Positions 18,076 to 26,688 of a stretch of 64,000 nt of DNA are shown piece after piece (position 1 is the stretch's first letter; each line of letters begins with the position of its first letter). The notes beneath the pieces were generated by a model. That model searched no databases, was not told the origin of the DNA, and saw nothing but the letters and a program-made list of their open reading frames with translations. A program made the position numbers and the translations under genes. The stretch covers positions 815,947 to 879,946 of the forward strand of contig DIUX01000002.1 in NCBI GenBank assembly GCA_002423185.1, in the 5' to 3' direction. Origin of the DNA: Micavibrio sp. UBA6147. GTDB lineage: Bacteria > Pseudomonadota > Alphaproteobacteria > Micavibrionales > UBA1664.

Positions 18076-18357
18076 TCAGTCATTTTTGTGATGATGTTCT
18101 GTTTTACAGCTTTCTGAACTTTGTGCAAGGGGTTCGGGCACGGGGTCATAGCCGTTCCTGTGTGAAAACGGGTGACAGCGCAATAACCGCCGCAAGGTGA
18201 GCCACCCGCCCTTAAAGGCGCCAAAGCGTTCAACGGCTTGCGCCGCATAATCCGAACAGGTCGGCACAAACCGGCAAGACGGCGGCGTGAAAGGCGAGAT
18301 GCACAGCCGATAAAACCATATGGGGAGCAAAACAAGACGGCGCATGATGGAAGACAT
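18076..18357 (-). CDS. yidD: Membrane protein insertion efficiency factor YidD
   Basis: 93 residues. The signature YRLCISPFTPPSCRFVPTCS, with its Cys pairs, and the later RCHPF motif define YidD, a small membrane-associated helper of YidC. Its ATG overlaps the rnpA stop by one base (TAATG), implying translational coupling. The C-terminal 25 residues are His-rich and not typical of the core family. Confidence 0.93.
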   Translation of the reverse strand: MSSIMRRLVLLPIWFYRLCISPFTPPSCRFVPTCSDYAAQAVERFGAFKGGWLTLRRLLRCHPFSHRNGYDPVPEPLAQSSESCKTEHHHKND

Positions 18358-19124
18358 TATCGCACATCGCCTTGTATCGGGGCGTGTGTATGGTTTTTTG
18401 CCTGATTTTTAGCCTCTTTTTGAGAGGTGTCCTGCGACATTTTGCATCCCGACGCGGGGGTGGACGCAGAGGTGGGCTGGGCAGGGCGGACGGGCGCAGA
18501 ATCGGCCAAGACCCCAAGCCGCCGCAAACACCACGCCAAATCGCCCTTCAGGCGCTTATACTCAACGGTAAGGGTTTCCTTGCGCCCGATCATGACGATG
18601 GCGATGCCGTGTTGCAACCCGTCCCCCGCGCCGTTGACCGCGTAAATATCTTTGATCGCGGCGCGCAGACGGCGTTTTACGCGGGCGCGTTCAACCGCGT
18701 TGCCGACTTTCTTGCTTGCCGTGACGCCAAACCGGTTGCGATAGGCACCAAGCGGCGCATAAACGGCAGGCAAAGCGGCGGTGAGGTCAGGATCAGACTC
18801 GGAATCAGATGAACCGTCAAGGATTAAAGCATCAATATCAAGCCCGATCCCATTATTAAGCGCAGGCGCATCGCAAAGGCTTGCTTGCGTCGCGGCACAG
18901 GGGGAGCCTAGGTCGGAGTCTGGGTTAGTAGAATCTGGCCTAACAGAATCCTGTTCAACAGTATCTGGCGCGTGAGCAGAGCTCGCCGCACAGGCCGGAT
19001 CATCAACAACCTGAACAACGACGGTTTTGCTCACCCATTTTCGGCCTTCACCGCCCGCCAACAAAAAATCGGACCGCTTTTTCAAGCGGCCCAGATTTTG
19101 TATGTCGTGTGCGCGAGCTTGCAT
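18357..19124 (-). CDS. rnpA: Ribonuclease P protein component, enlarged
   Basis: 255 residues, about twice the usual 110-130. The core is split: residues 11-40 give the LGRLKKRSDFL and GRKW helix/strand start, and residues 128-205 give RFGVTASKKVGNAVERARVK, the RNR-type RNA-binding motif, and the rest of the fold. Between them, residues 41-127 form an acidic, Ser/Asp/Pro-rich insert. After about residue 206 there is a further 50-residue low-complexity tail. The protein aids RNase P in 5' tRNA maturation. The insert falls in a loop between strands, so activity may be kept. Position between rpmH and yidD confirms identity. Confidence 0.92.
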   Translation of the reverse strand: MQARAHDIQNLGRLKKRSDFLLAGGEGRKWVSKTVVVQVVDDPACAASSAHAPDTVEQDSVRPDSTNPDSDLGSPCAATQASLCDAPALNNGIGLDIDALILDGSSDSESDPDLTAALPAVYAPLGAYRNRFGVTASKKVGNAVERARVKRRLRAAIKDIYAVNGAGDGLQHGIAIVMIGRKETLTVEYKRLKGDLAWCLRRLGVLADSAPVRPAQPTSASTPASGCKMSQDTSQKEAKNQAKNHTHAPIQGDVR

Positions 19125-19169
19125 GACCCTTTGTCCTCGCTATCTCAGAAAAGGGGTGCAAAACAGAAA

Positions 19170-19304
19170 TTAGGCGCTCAGCCTTGCGCGTCCTTTGTCA
19201 CGGCGACGCTTCAGAACGAGTTGACCGTTCTTGGTTGCCATGCGGGAACGAAAGCCGTGGCGGCGTTTTCTGACCAGCTTGCTGGGTTGGTATGTGCGTT
19301 TCAT
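19170..19304 (-). CDS. rpmH: 50S ribosomal protein L34
   Basis: 44 residues, full length: MKRTYQPSKLVRKRRHGFRS at the start and the basic tail ending RARLSA. The start at 19304 is fixed by homology; the open frame extends upstream without meaning. First gene of the rpmH-rnpA-yidD-yidC operon, with a good promoter about 50-78 bases upstream. Confidence 0.97.
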   Translation of the reverse strand: MKRTYQPSKLVRKRRHGFRSRMATKNGQLVLKRRRDKGRARLSA

Positions 19305-19353
19305 GACGCTCTCACTCTCTTTACAATTGTCCGAAATTCTGTAAGTCGCAACG

Positions 19354-19382
19354 CTTATAAATCTTTTATCTGTAAAAGTCAA
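19354..19382 (-). promoter_or_regulatory. Sigma-70 promoter of the rpmH operon
   Basis: On the minus strand TTGACT, a 17-base spacer and TATAAG, close to consensus and 50 bases before the rpmH start. Confidence 0.7.
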
Positions 19383-19550
19383 AGCCTTTTGGGATTTGTT
19401 AACCTTTTCCCGCTAACAATGGTGTATGCGCTCTTGCGGCGTAAGGTAAAACGACAGATTCATAAGGCTTTCAAGGGGCTTTCAGGGTTTTTCAAAAGGC
19501 TCGTTAAAGACCCCGCCAAGGCTGGATTCTGTAACTGTAAGGATAAAAAC

Positions 19551-19724
19551 ATGCTCGCACCGGCTTTGCTTTTGACATTATCTTCGGCAATTCTTCTTTC
19601 GGCGTCTTTGGTCTATGCCGGTCTTGCGATGGCCAAATGGCAAAGCCAACCGCAAAAAAGGCATAATGAGCCGGTCAAAGGCCTGTTTGCCAAAGATTCC
19701 CCTGCGCAAGGCAAGGATATATAA
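19551..19724 (+). CDS. Small single-pass membrane protein, unrecognised
   Basis: 57 residues from the ATG at 19551, which follows AAGGA nine bases upstream. One hydrophobic helix (about residues 4-29) is followed by a Lys/Gln-rich tail. The same frame is open far to the left, but that part lies opposite rpmH and rnpA and is a shadow. No family recognised; the ribosome binding site and clean helix-plus-tail make-up are the support. Confidence 0.45.
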   Translation: MLAPALLLTLSSAILLSASLVYAGLAMAKWQSQPQKRHNEPVKGLFAKDSPAQGKDI

Positions 19725-19820
19725 GGCAAGCATATATCAGTCGGGCGCTTTCTTACGGCCTCCCGAAACGGGCAATAGGCGGTAAATTTTAAGGGCTTGA
19801 ATATTTTTTGCCTTGAAGAC

Positions 19821-19849
19821 TTGCCGCACCGCCGCACTATGCGTATAGT
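19821..19849 (+). promoter_or_regulatory. Probable promoter with overlapping inverted repeat
   Basis: TTGCCG, 17 bases, TATAGT, about 95 bases before the next gene. The -10 box lies inside a TGCGTA/TACGCA inverted repeat (19840-19858, 7-base centre), which could be an operator. Confidence 0.5.
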
Positions 19850-19943
19850 TGGTACGCAGTAAAATTCAAATTTCGACCAGTAAAAATCTTAACAATCATT
19901 TCTCCTCATAATCAAACTTCAAACGACAAAGCGGGTTTTTCGA

Positions 19944-20570
19944 ATGTTTTACACAGAAGATGGTCATTGGAACAAAGTCACCGGCCCTGAGCTTGGCGGT
20001 TTCTTGGGTCAAGTCGGCACAATTGACGGCAAACATGCCACGGCGGCGGAAACGACAGAAGTCGCATGGCGCGCCCTTTCATTTTACGATCAAGTCGCCT
20101 TGGTTCGCGTGACGGACAAGACATGGTCACCGTCCAATTTGACGGTCTATTATTTGACATCACAAGGCAAATTGACCCGCCTTGACGGCACATCCCCGCC
20201 GATTCACATGATCAATGCCGAGGCACCGATCAAGATTACGGATGATAACGTGCTCGAATACTTACGCTTTTTCTGTTTCTTCGTGCGCGGGGAAGACGGG
20301 CCGTTCCTGATTTCCGAGGATATTGACGATCCCGCCTTGCCAAAGGGCATGGATCCGCAAACCCGCAAAGTTGTTGAGGGCACATTGCGCCCCGCCACTT
20401 ACGAAGGCAAGAACGAGCAAGGCCATTATTTGTGTGATGCGATCGTGTTTTATTCAAACGCCCTGTTCATCGCCAATTTCGCGGTCGAGCCGACAGGCAT
20501 GATTCAAATGCTGGATGACGACCCTGTCGCCGCCGACCTTCCGGTGCGCGTCGACATGCCGATCGCATAA
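19944..20570 (+). CDS. Unrecognised soluble protein
   Basis: 208 residues, no signal peptide or membrane segment. The sequence is balanced and globular, beginning MFYTEDGHW, with a central aromatic patch (LRFFCFFV, near residue 107) and an acidic C-terminus. I do not recognise the family. It is a single-gene unit with its own promoter and a strong terminator. Confidence 0.75.
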   Translation: MFYTEDGHWNKVTGPELGGFLGQVGTIDGKHATAAETTEVAWRALSFYDQVALVRVTDKTWSPSNLTVYYLTSQGKLTRLDGTSPPIHMINAEAPIKITDDNVLEYLRFFCFFVRGEDGPFLISEDIDDPALPKGMDPQTRKVVEGTLRPATYEGKNEQGHYLCDAIVFYSNALFIANFAVEPTGMIQMLDDDPVAADLPVRVDMPIA

Positions 20571-20600
20571 TCAGGCAACCGCCCCCTCCACACAGAATAC

Positions 20601-20632
20601 AAAAACGGCCTTCACAAAGAGGCCGTTTTTTT
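20601..20632. terminator. Bidirectional terminator
   Basis: AAAACGGCCTT / GAGGCCGTTTT stem-loop with T runs on both strands, between two convergent genes. Confidence 0.8.
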
Positions 20633-20653
20633 GTGTACGATGACCGGCGAAGC

Positions 20654-21850
20654 CTAGGCTGGCGCAGCCCCCGGAACATAGCTGTAAGACACGCGTGTGG
20701 TGACGAGTCCTTGCAAGGTCTGTCCTGCGCGCTGCAAGAAACGAGTGGCTGCGGATGGGGTTTCGGATTCATAGGACGCGAAGAAATAGGCGGGGACTTT
20801 TTTCTCCAGCGCCTTGGCGGTGCGTTCAACAAAGCAACTTTGATAGTTTTTCCAGCGGCGGCGGGCGGCTTCGGGTGTTTCGTCTTTGATGTTGGCGTGG
20901 GATGAATTGTAATGCTTGCCCGCCGACACCATCAGGCCGTGATAGTAAAACGGGTGATTTTGGGGGTATGCGCCGCTCAGGGCGAGAAACCCGATGTGGT
21001 AATCAATGCTGTGTTTGACTTCTTCGATCAATAATTCGCTGAACACATCCTTGAACGAACGATCCATCCCGATGGGGGAAATGGGGTTCAGGACGATCAT
21101 GCCGATTTCGCCCATATGGCTGTTGAAAAACCCGCCAATATGGCGCGGAATTTGTGTGCCGTTCGGGTTGACTTGATCGATGATGACCGGAACGGGCGGC
21201 AATCCAAACGCTGCGCGGATATGGTCGGACATATATTGCACCAATTCCTGTTTTATCCGGTATTGGTGGACGGCCTCGCCGAAACTTGTGTATTCGCGGC
21301 TAGGCTTCCATTCATCGGCACGCTCACGGACAAACGGGTCGCGGGCAAGTTTACCAAGCACATCGCGGTAAATTCTATCCTCCAGCTGCAAGAAAGCCTG
21401 TGGGGATTGCGCGCTCCAAAAACATTCGCGGATTGTTTCGTTCTTTACGGGATCACTGCGATGCGTGTCGACAATCGCCATCATATTGTTAAAGTCGCGG
21501 GCATAATGCGTGTCTTCGAAGTCGCATTTCAAGGCGTCCATGGATGTATCACGTTCGGCATCGGGCGTGTACAGCCGCGAAAACACTGTATTGGGTTTTT
21601 GGCGCAGGGCTTGAATATGGGGGTTATTGTCGCGCAGGGGTTTGGTGTCCGCCATATAGGCCGCCAAGGCGCGTTGCCCGCCCGTTTCCGGCACAAACCC
21701 GCGTTCGGCGAGGGCTTCGAGATTTTGTCTGTCGCGTTCATTAACATGAACAACCGCCCCCGTTGCAACTCCACCAAAGGCCAAGGTCATGGCGATTTCT
21801 TTGAACAAGGATATTTTCTTGCCTTTGGGTGTGGCTGTTTTTTCTGTCAC
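20654..21850 (-). CDS. Unrecognised exported or membrane-anchored protein
   Basis: 398 residues. A basic N-terminus (KGKK) leads into a hydrophobic stretch (about residues 18-36), likely a signal anchor. The rest looks helical and globular. A notable segment, ELLIEEVKHSIDYHIG, in the last third has an E-E-x-x-H-x-x-D-x-H pattern that recalls zinc metalloprotease helices, but the first His of HExxH is Glu here, so protease function is not supported. The upstream region is strongly A+T-rich. No family assigned. Confidence 0.75.
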   Translation of the reverse strand: MTEKTATPKGKKISLFKEIAMTLAFGGVATGAVVHVNERDRQNLEALAERGFVPETGGQRALAAYMADTKPLRDNNPHIQALRQKPNTVFSRLYTPDAERDTSMDALKCDFEDTHYARDFNNMMAIVDTHRSDPVKNETIRECFWSAQSPQAFLQLEDRIYRDVLGKLARDPFVRERADEWKPSREYTSFGEAVHQYRIKQELVQYMSDHIRAAFGLPPVPVIIDQVNPNGTQIPRHIGGFFNSHMGEIGMIVLNPISPIGMDRSFKDVFSELLIEEVKHSIDYHIGFLALSGAYPQNHPFYYHGLMVSAGKHYNSSHANIKDETPEAARRRWKNYQSCFVERTAKALEKKVPAYFFASYESETPSAATRFLQRAGQTLQGLVTTRVSYSYVPGAAPA

Positions 21851-22002
21851 TGTTTATCCCCCCGAATTATGCTTTTACCAACTCAACACAGGATATAGTT
21901 AACATAATCAATTATTACACATCAAGTGAAATATTATGTATAATAACATTTTTTAATGAGATGGAATCAACACGCCGGCTCATTTTTTCTTTAAGCACGG
22001 CA

Positions 22003-22043
22003 TAAAAAAGCCCCGCGGGTATGGGGGGTCGTCACCCCCCATA
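22003..22043. repeat. Palindromic intergenic repeat, copy C (partial)
   Basis: A GCCCCGCGGGT run joined to a perfect TATGGGGGGT/ACCCCCCATA hairpin, directly downstream of hldE. Read on the minus strand it matches the rimK-proximal half of copy B (31054-31148). The hairpin may also act as a transcription stop for hldE. Confidence 0.6.
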
Positions 22044-22076
22044 GAAAAACCATGAAAACCCCGAGAACCCAAGCCC

Positions 22077-23720
22077 CTAAGCGACGTCAGACATTTTCTT
22101 GATAGTGCTGGTGGTGCTGAACCCGTCCTCCAGCGGGATAAGGATAACCTCACCGCCATAGGATTGCACGAAATCCGCGCCGACGACTTGGTCGATGCTG
22201 TAATCATTGCCCTTAAAAATTGCGTCGGGGCGCAGGGCTTTCATAAGGGCAAGCGGGGTGTCGTTTTCTTCTGGGTTATGCCCGAAGATGACGACCATAT
22301 CGGTGCTTTGCAAGGCGGCGAGGACGCTGGCGCGGGCGTGTTCGGGGTTGATCGGGCGGTCGGCGCTCTTATACCGTTTGATCGATGCATCGCAATTCAA
22401 CCCAACCACCAAGCGGTCACAGGCGGCGCGGCATTTATCAAGATTGGTGACATGCCCGTGGTGCAAAATGTCGAACGCGCCGTTGGTGAAACCGACCTTG
22501 AGGCCGCGTGCCTTCCAGCGGGCGACTTGGTCGGCGGCGTCTTGCCAGTTCAGGATCGGGGCGAATGTTTTGCCCGCCGTGCCGGCTTTAAGGGGGCCAG
22601 CACCGGAAATAGTACCGGCGCCCGTTCCCGCCCCAGATTGTTTGGCATATACGGCGTCAACATCGTCAAACAGCAAATGCCCCTCTTCGAGCAAAAATCC
22701 CTTTAATTCGTCATGGCGAATGGCGGCGGTGCCGACTTTTTCAACCACCAATCCGCCTGCGGCATTGGCAAGGCACGCGGCGGTCACAAGGTCTGCCCCT
22801 ACCGACAAGGCGGCGGCAATCGTGGCAATCACGGTGTCGCCCGCGCCGGACACGTCAAAGACTTCGCGGGCAAGGGTCTTGAGGTGCGTGACCGCCCCAT
22901 CAAGGCCTTCGCGCAAGCTCATCCCGTCGGCGGAGCGCGTTGCAACCACACTGGTAATGCCGGATTGTTTGAGCAACGCTGCGGTTGCGGCCTCAATATC
23001 GGCATTGGTGGCAGTGGCCATGCCGGATGTGGCCTCGGCAAGTTCCTTTTTATTCGGGGTGACAACATCGGCACCTTTATAACGGCTGTAATCATTGCCC
23101 TTGGGGTCGACAAGCACAGGTACGCCTTTGGCATTGGCGGCGTCAATCGTGGCGCGGATCACGCGCGGAGTCAGAACACCTTTGCCGTAATCCGACAAAA
23201 TTACCGCGCGGGCGGCAAGCATACCTGCGGTCACTTGGGCGATGACGGCGTCTTCGGTCGCCGCGTCAATCGGCTTCAAGGATTCCGCATCGGCGCGGAG
23301 CAATTGTTGATGACCGGCAAGGTAGCGAACCTTGATGCTGGTCGGGCGGGTAGGGTCGGCAACGAGCCGCGCATCCAGACCTTTTTGTGTCGCCAGCAAA
23401 TCATCGAGCCGCGCCCGCGCGTCATCGACACCGGTGACGGACACCAACGTCACGCCGCACCGCAGCCCGACAAGGTTGGACACCACATTTCCCGAACCGC
23501 CGAGCATCATATCCTCGCGCTTGACCGCCAAAACGGGGATGGGGGCTTCGGGTGAAATGCGGCTGACCTCGCCATAGACAAATTTATCGAGCATTAAATC
23601 CCCGACCACCAACACATGCCCGCCCGTTGTTTTCCCGCTTGCTTTGCTGTTGTCCGCCTGTTCGTTTGTTTGTCCGGCAATGCGGTCCAGTGTGCCGAGT
23701 GTGAGGTCAAGTCGTCTCAT
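22077..23720 (-). CDS. hldE: Bifunctional heptose-7-phosphate kinase / heptose-1-phosphate adenylyltransferase
   Basis: 547 residues. Residues about 35-345 are a PfkB-type sugar kinase (GDLMLDKFVYG start, GGSGNV site, DVSGAGDTV anion hole near the end). Residues about 405-547 are a cytidylyltransferase-like domain with the HHGH motif (420-423). Together they make ADP-heptose for the LPS inner core. A Gly/Ala-rich linker joins the domains. The 34-residue N-terminal lead is slightly longer than usual. Shine-Dalgarno GGGAA lies before the ATG. No other LPS genes are nearby. Confidence 0.94.
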   Translation of the reverse strand: MRRLDLTLGTLDRIAGQTNEQADNSKASGKTTGGHVLVVGDLMLDKFVYGEVSRISPEAPIPVLAVKREDMMLGGSGNVVSNLVGLRCGVTLVSVTGVDDARARLDDLLATQKGLDARLVADPTRPTSIKVRYLAGHQQLLRADAESLKPIDAATEDAVIAQVTAGMLAARAVILSDYGKGVLTPRVIRATIDAANAKGVPVLVDPKGNDYSRYKGADVVTPNKKELAEATSGMATATNADIEAATAALLKQSGITSVVATRSADGMSLREGLDGAVTHLKTLAREVFDVSGAGDTVIATIAAALSVGADLVTAACLANAAGGLVVEKVGTAAIRHDELKGFLLEEGHLLFDDVDAVYAKQSGAGTGAGTISGAGPLKAGTAGKTFAPILNWQDAADQVARWKARGLKVGFTNGAFDILHHGHVTNLDKCRAACDRLVVGLNCDASIKRYKSADRPINPEHARASVLAALQSTDMVVIFGHNPEENDTPLALMKALRPDAIFKGNDYSIDQVVGADFVQSYGGEVILIPLEDGFSTTSTIKKMSDVA

Positions 23721-24029
23721 TGCGTTCCCTTTGCAAAGCCGTGAAGAATAAAATTCACTCTTTGATTAGCGGAAAACCAAGGCTTTTTCAAGTCCGCGCA
23801 ATCTTTTTCATAAAATACCAAGCTCTTTTCATAATTCGTAAACCATTATTATGTAATATTGCAGGAAGACAACAGGGAAGAACCGCGAATAACACCACGA
23901 ATAACAAGGCAATAAGCCGAACACAGCGCCAAACCCGCCCAATAAAAAACGACCACAGAGTGACAAAAAAATAAAAATAAGGCCAAAGAATTCTAAGAAC
24001 CAAGGCCGCCGGAAAAAAGGAACGATACG
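23721..24029. other. Non-coding gap between hldE and the BTLCP gene
   Basis: 309 bases, clearly A+T-rich compared with its flanks. It must carry divergent promoters for hldE and the protease gene. I see no convincing consensus promoter, terminator or RNA gene, and short open frames here lack ribosome binding sites. Confidence 0.5.
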
Positions 24030-24986
24030 ATGCAGATGCAAATGGGTGTATTTTCAAGGGTTAAGACCCGTTTCGACAGAAATCGCCTCGGCGAGTTACT
24101 GGTCGCGAAAAACCGTATCAGCCATATCCAGCTTCAGGCCGCCTTGAGCGCCCAAAAATCCGGAGCCGCGAAAGCCAAGCCTTTGGGACAATATTTGTGC
24201 GATGAAGGCCTGATCACGAAATTCCAGCTCCGCGCCGCGTTGACCGAGCAATTCGCCTACCGCGCCTTGGCCTTGAGCGTAACATTGTATTTTTCCGTAG
24301 CTTCCTTTGGAACGATCCGTCCGGCGCATGCCGAGGCCGCGATGCAAGGAGGCGCGACACAGGTTTCCTATAATACAACGACCACAACCAGCGCACCGGA
24401 CAATAACACCATTCAATTGGCGTCGCTTCAACCCATGCCCCGCATGTATGAAACACCGAAACGCCCGATGTTCCAAAACCTGTTCGGAAGCCGTGAAATC
24501 CGTTCGACCAACACGGCGGCCTTCACCAAATGGAACGAGATTGTCGGTCGCCTTGAAAATGCAGGCATGCAAAACTGGGGCAAGGAATTGTCAAAATTCG
24601 AAGCTCTTCCCACGATGGCAAAAATCCACGCCGTGAATAACTATGTAAACAGCGTTCCGTATGTGGAAGACAAAGTCAATTACGGCAAGTCGGATTATTG
24701 GGCAACACCGGCGGAGTTCTTCGCCCGCGGCGGTGACTGTGAAGATTACGCGATTGCAAAATACGCCGCCCTGCGCCATCTTGGCGTGCCGGAGAGCAAT
24801 ATGCGCCTTGCCATCGTGCAGGACAAAATCAAAAATATTCCGCACGCGATTTTGATTGTGTACACCGAAGAAGGCGTTGTGATGCTCGACAACCAGATTA
24901 AAGCGACCCAAAATGTCGCCAGCGTCACTCGCTACCAGCCCATCTATTCCATCAACCGTGAGGCATGGTGGCGCCATGTGAGCTAG
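24030..24986 (+). CDS. Transglutaminase-like cysteine protease (BTLCP/LapG type) with MshEN-like N-terminal domain
   Basis: 318 residues; AAAGGA precedes the ATG. Three parts are visible. Residues 19-42 and 51-74 are two copies of a 24-residue pattern close to the MshEN c-di-GMP-binding motif: Leu-Gly at positions 2-3, Leu at 17 and 21, Gln at 24. Arg19 is kept in copy 1, but the Gly at position 10 is Asn; copy 2 has Pro instead of Arg. Residues 79-101 are a hydrophobic segment ending in Ala-His-Ala, a signal anchor or cleavable signal. Residues 150-318 are the bacterial transglutaminase-like domain with C237 (GGDCEDY), H272 (PHAIL) and D287 (LDN). LapG of this family cuts surface adhesins under c-di-GMP control through LapD. 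No adhesin or lapD gene lies nearby. Confidence 0.85.
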   Translation: MQMQMGVFSRVKTRFDRNRLGELLVAKNRISHIQLQAALSAQKSGAAKAKPLGQYLCDEGLITKFQLRAALTEQFAYRALALSVTLYFSVASFGTIRPAHAEAAMQGGATQVSYNTTTTTSAPDNNTIQLASLQPMPRMYETPKRPMFQNLFGSREIRSTNTAAFTKWNEIVGRLENAGMQNWGKELSKFEALPTMAKIHAVNNYVNSVPYVEDKVNYGKSDYWATPAEFFARGGDCEDYAIAKYAALRHLGVPESNMRLAIVQDKIKNIPHAILIVYTEEGVVMLDNQIKATQNVASVTRYQPIYSINREAWWRHVS

Positions 24987-25014
24987 GCATAAGCATGGCT
25001 TACCTCGCATAACA

Positions 25015-25044
25015 AAAAACCGGATGCATCGTCATCCGGTTTTT
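25015..25044. terminator. Bidirectional terminator
   Basis: AAAAACCGGATG/CATCCGGTTTTT perfect 12-base stem with a 6-base loop between the convergent protease and AIM24 genes. Confidence 0.85.
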
Positions 25045-25067
25045 GCATGGTGCGACTGGTTCTGATT

Positions 25068-25934
25068 TTAGCTTTTGGACTTTACCGGACGGAACGGGAA
25101 AACCCACCGCGCGAAGGCAGGGAATTTACGGGTTTGAACCCAGACTTTTCCTTGTCCGCTGAACATCGTTACCAATCCTTCGCCGGACAGGAACAGGGAT
25201 TTATACCCCGCAACCTTGCGCACGTCATAGGTCAGGCCGTCAGTAAAGGCGACAATATGGTTGTTGTCCACGACAAGGCGGTCTTTGACATCGATTTCGA
25301 TGATGCTGCCATAGGAGTTAAAATACACATCGCCCTTGCCTTCACACTTAATCAAGAATAATCCGGCGCCGGAGAAAAACCCCTTCACCAGCCCTTGAAA
25401 CTTCGTGTTGGCCTCAACATTCGCGCCGGCGGCGAGGTACGCCCCGCTTTGCAAGAACAACGCCTTGCCAGACCCGTCAAGGTGATAGTGAAAAATATCG
25501 CCGGGAAGGCCGTTGGCGAATTCAATTTGCCCGCCGGCTTGGTCGGCTTTGAACTCATTGAGGAACAGGCTCTCGGAGGTTAAAAACCGTTTCAGCCCGC
25601 CTTTGAACTTGGTCTTCATCGAGATGTTGGTGTCCATCGAGATCATCGCCGATGCTTCGGCGCGGATCATGCCGCCTTTGGGGAGGCGAACCGTCAGCCG
25701 TGCAAAATCGGGCGATCCTTGGATACTGTGCTGAAACTCGCGCGGGCCTTGCGGTGCGGCTCTGAAGGCGGCTTGATCCAGCGCGGCGGTGGAGGCATCA
25801 TGCGCTGGGCGTGCGCCAGAATCTTGCAAGGAATCTTGTGCTGCTGCATCCGGCGCGGCGTTTTGCCCTTCATCGGGCATAGGCTGGCCGCCCTGTGTGT
25901 CTTCATGGGGAAGGTCGGTGTTGGAATCAATCAT
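25068..25934 (-). CDS. AIM24 family protein (TIGR00266), paralogue 1
   Basis: 288 residues from the ATG at 25934. About 65 N-terminal residues are low-complexity (Asp/Gln/Ala-rich), followed by one AIM24 domain with its Gly-rich beta-repeats: FLTSESLFLNEF, GDIFHYHLDG, FFSGAGLFLIKCEG, and FLSGEGLVTMFSG. AIM24 proteins form beta-sandwich trefoil-like folds; the yeast namesake affects mitochondrial inner membrane organisation, and the bacterial role is unclear. Last of three tandem AIM24 genes; the gap to the previous one is 31 bases. Confidence 0.88.
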   Translation of the reverse strand: MIDSNTDLPHEDTQGGQPMPDEGQNAAPDAAAQDSLQDSGARPAHDASTAALDQAAFRAAPQGPREFQHSIQGSPDFARLTVRLPKGGMIRAEASAMISMDTNISMKTKFKGGLKRFLTSESLFLNEFKADQAGGQIEFANGLPGDIFHYHLDGSGKALFLQSGAYLAAGANVEANTKFQGLVKGFFSGAGLFLIKCEGKGDVYFNSYGSIIEIDVKDRLVVDNNHIVAFTDGLTYDVRKVAGYKSLFLSGEGLVTMFSGQGKVWVQTRKFPAFARWVFPFRPVKSKS

Positions 25935-25965
25935 GGCTTTGTCTTTCTGTGACGTGAATGGGGGC

Positions 25966-26643
25966 TTATCGGGCGCGGAGTTTGGGGCCGAGAGCGAAGC
26001 CGAAGCTGCGCTCGCTGTGCGATTGGCACCAAACCGTTCCGGTGCCTTTGAAGCGGCAAACCAATCCTTCACCGCCGAGGATAGAGCTGATCCAGCTTTT
26101 CCCGACTTTCGACAAGGAAAATGTCAAACTATCCTCAAACGCCACGATATGGCCGGTATCAACGATATATTCGTCCTTGACCTCCACAGGATAGATCGCG
26201 CCAAAGGCATTGATCAAAACATCGCCCTTGCCGGAGAATTTGAGCCAAAACAACCCTTCCTTCGAGAGCAGGTTTTTCGCGCCTTGCCATGTCATGTCCA
26301 TCTCAATACCGGCGGAGTGGGCAAGGAAGGACGACCCTTGCACCACCAATGTGCCGGACTCCAGCTTTTTATGCATGATGTCGCCGCTTAAGTTCGGGGC
26401 GAGGTATAAAACATCGCCGGATTTGGCGGCGGTATAGTGGTTGAGGAATAAATTCTCTCCCGCCAACATCCGTTTTAAACCCTTCATCACGCCGCCCTTG
26501 CCGCGCTTGTGGGTGGAGGTTTCCATCGCCATATCGGCAGACATGGCAACCAGTGATCCGCCTTCGGCGGTGACGTCCTCGCCCGCGTCCAAGGTGATCT
26601 TGGCGATCGTATTGGCGGGGCGTTCAAGGATGGCGATTTGCAT
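25966..26643 (-). CDS. AIM24 family protein (TIGR00266), paralogue 2
   Basis: 225 residues, essentially one AIM24 domain with no leader. Shows MLAGENLFLNHY, GDIMHKKLES, LLSKEGLFWLKFSG and ILGGEGLVCRFKG, the same block order as its neighbours. The three paralogues are clearly diverged in sequence, so the duplications are old. No signal peptide, consistent with cytoplasmic or membrane-associated location. Confidence 0.9.
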   Translation of the reverse strand: MQIAILERPANTIAKITLDAGEDVTAEGGSLVAMSADMAMETSTHKRGKGGVMKGLKRMLAGENLFLNHYTAAKSGDVLYLAPNLSGDIMHKKLESGTLVVQGSSFLAHSAGIEMDMTWQGAKNLLSKEGLFWLKFSGKGDVLINAFGAIYPVEVKDEYIVDTGHIVAFEDSLTFSLSKVGKSWISSILGGEGLVCRFKGTGTVWCQSHSERSFGFALGPKLRAR

Positions 26644-26688
26644 GGGTGATATTCCTGTATCTGTGTGTGATAAAATCCGTTGGAAGAC

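Noticed and set aside
18972..19550. Upstream part of the 250-codon plus-strand frame over rnpA/rpmH
   Set aside because: Opposite rpmH, rnpA and their promoter; only the last 57 codons (19551-19724) have a ribosome binding site and sensible composition.
19305..19550. Replication origin next to rpmH
   Set aside because: No DnaA boxes, no A+T-rich unwinding element and no dnaA gene; the region is accounted for by the rpmH promoter.
22713..23555. Gly-rich plus-strand frame opposite hldE
   Set aside because: Antisense of the kinase domain; Gly/His-rich composition arises from the codon mirror.
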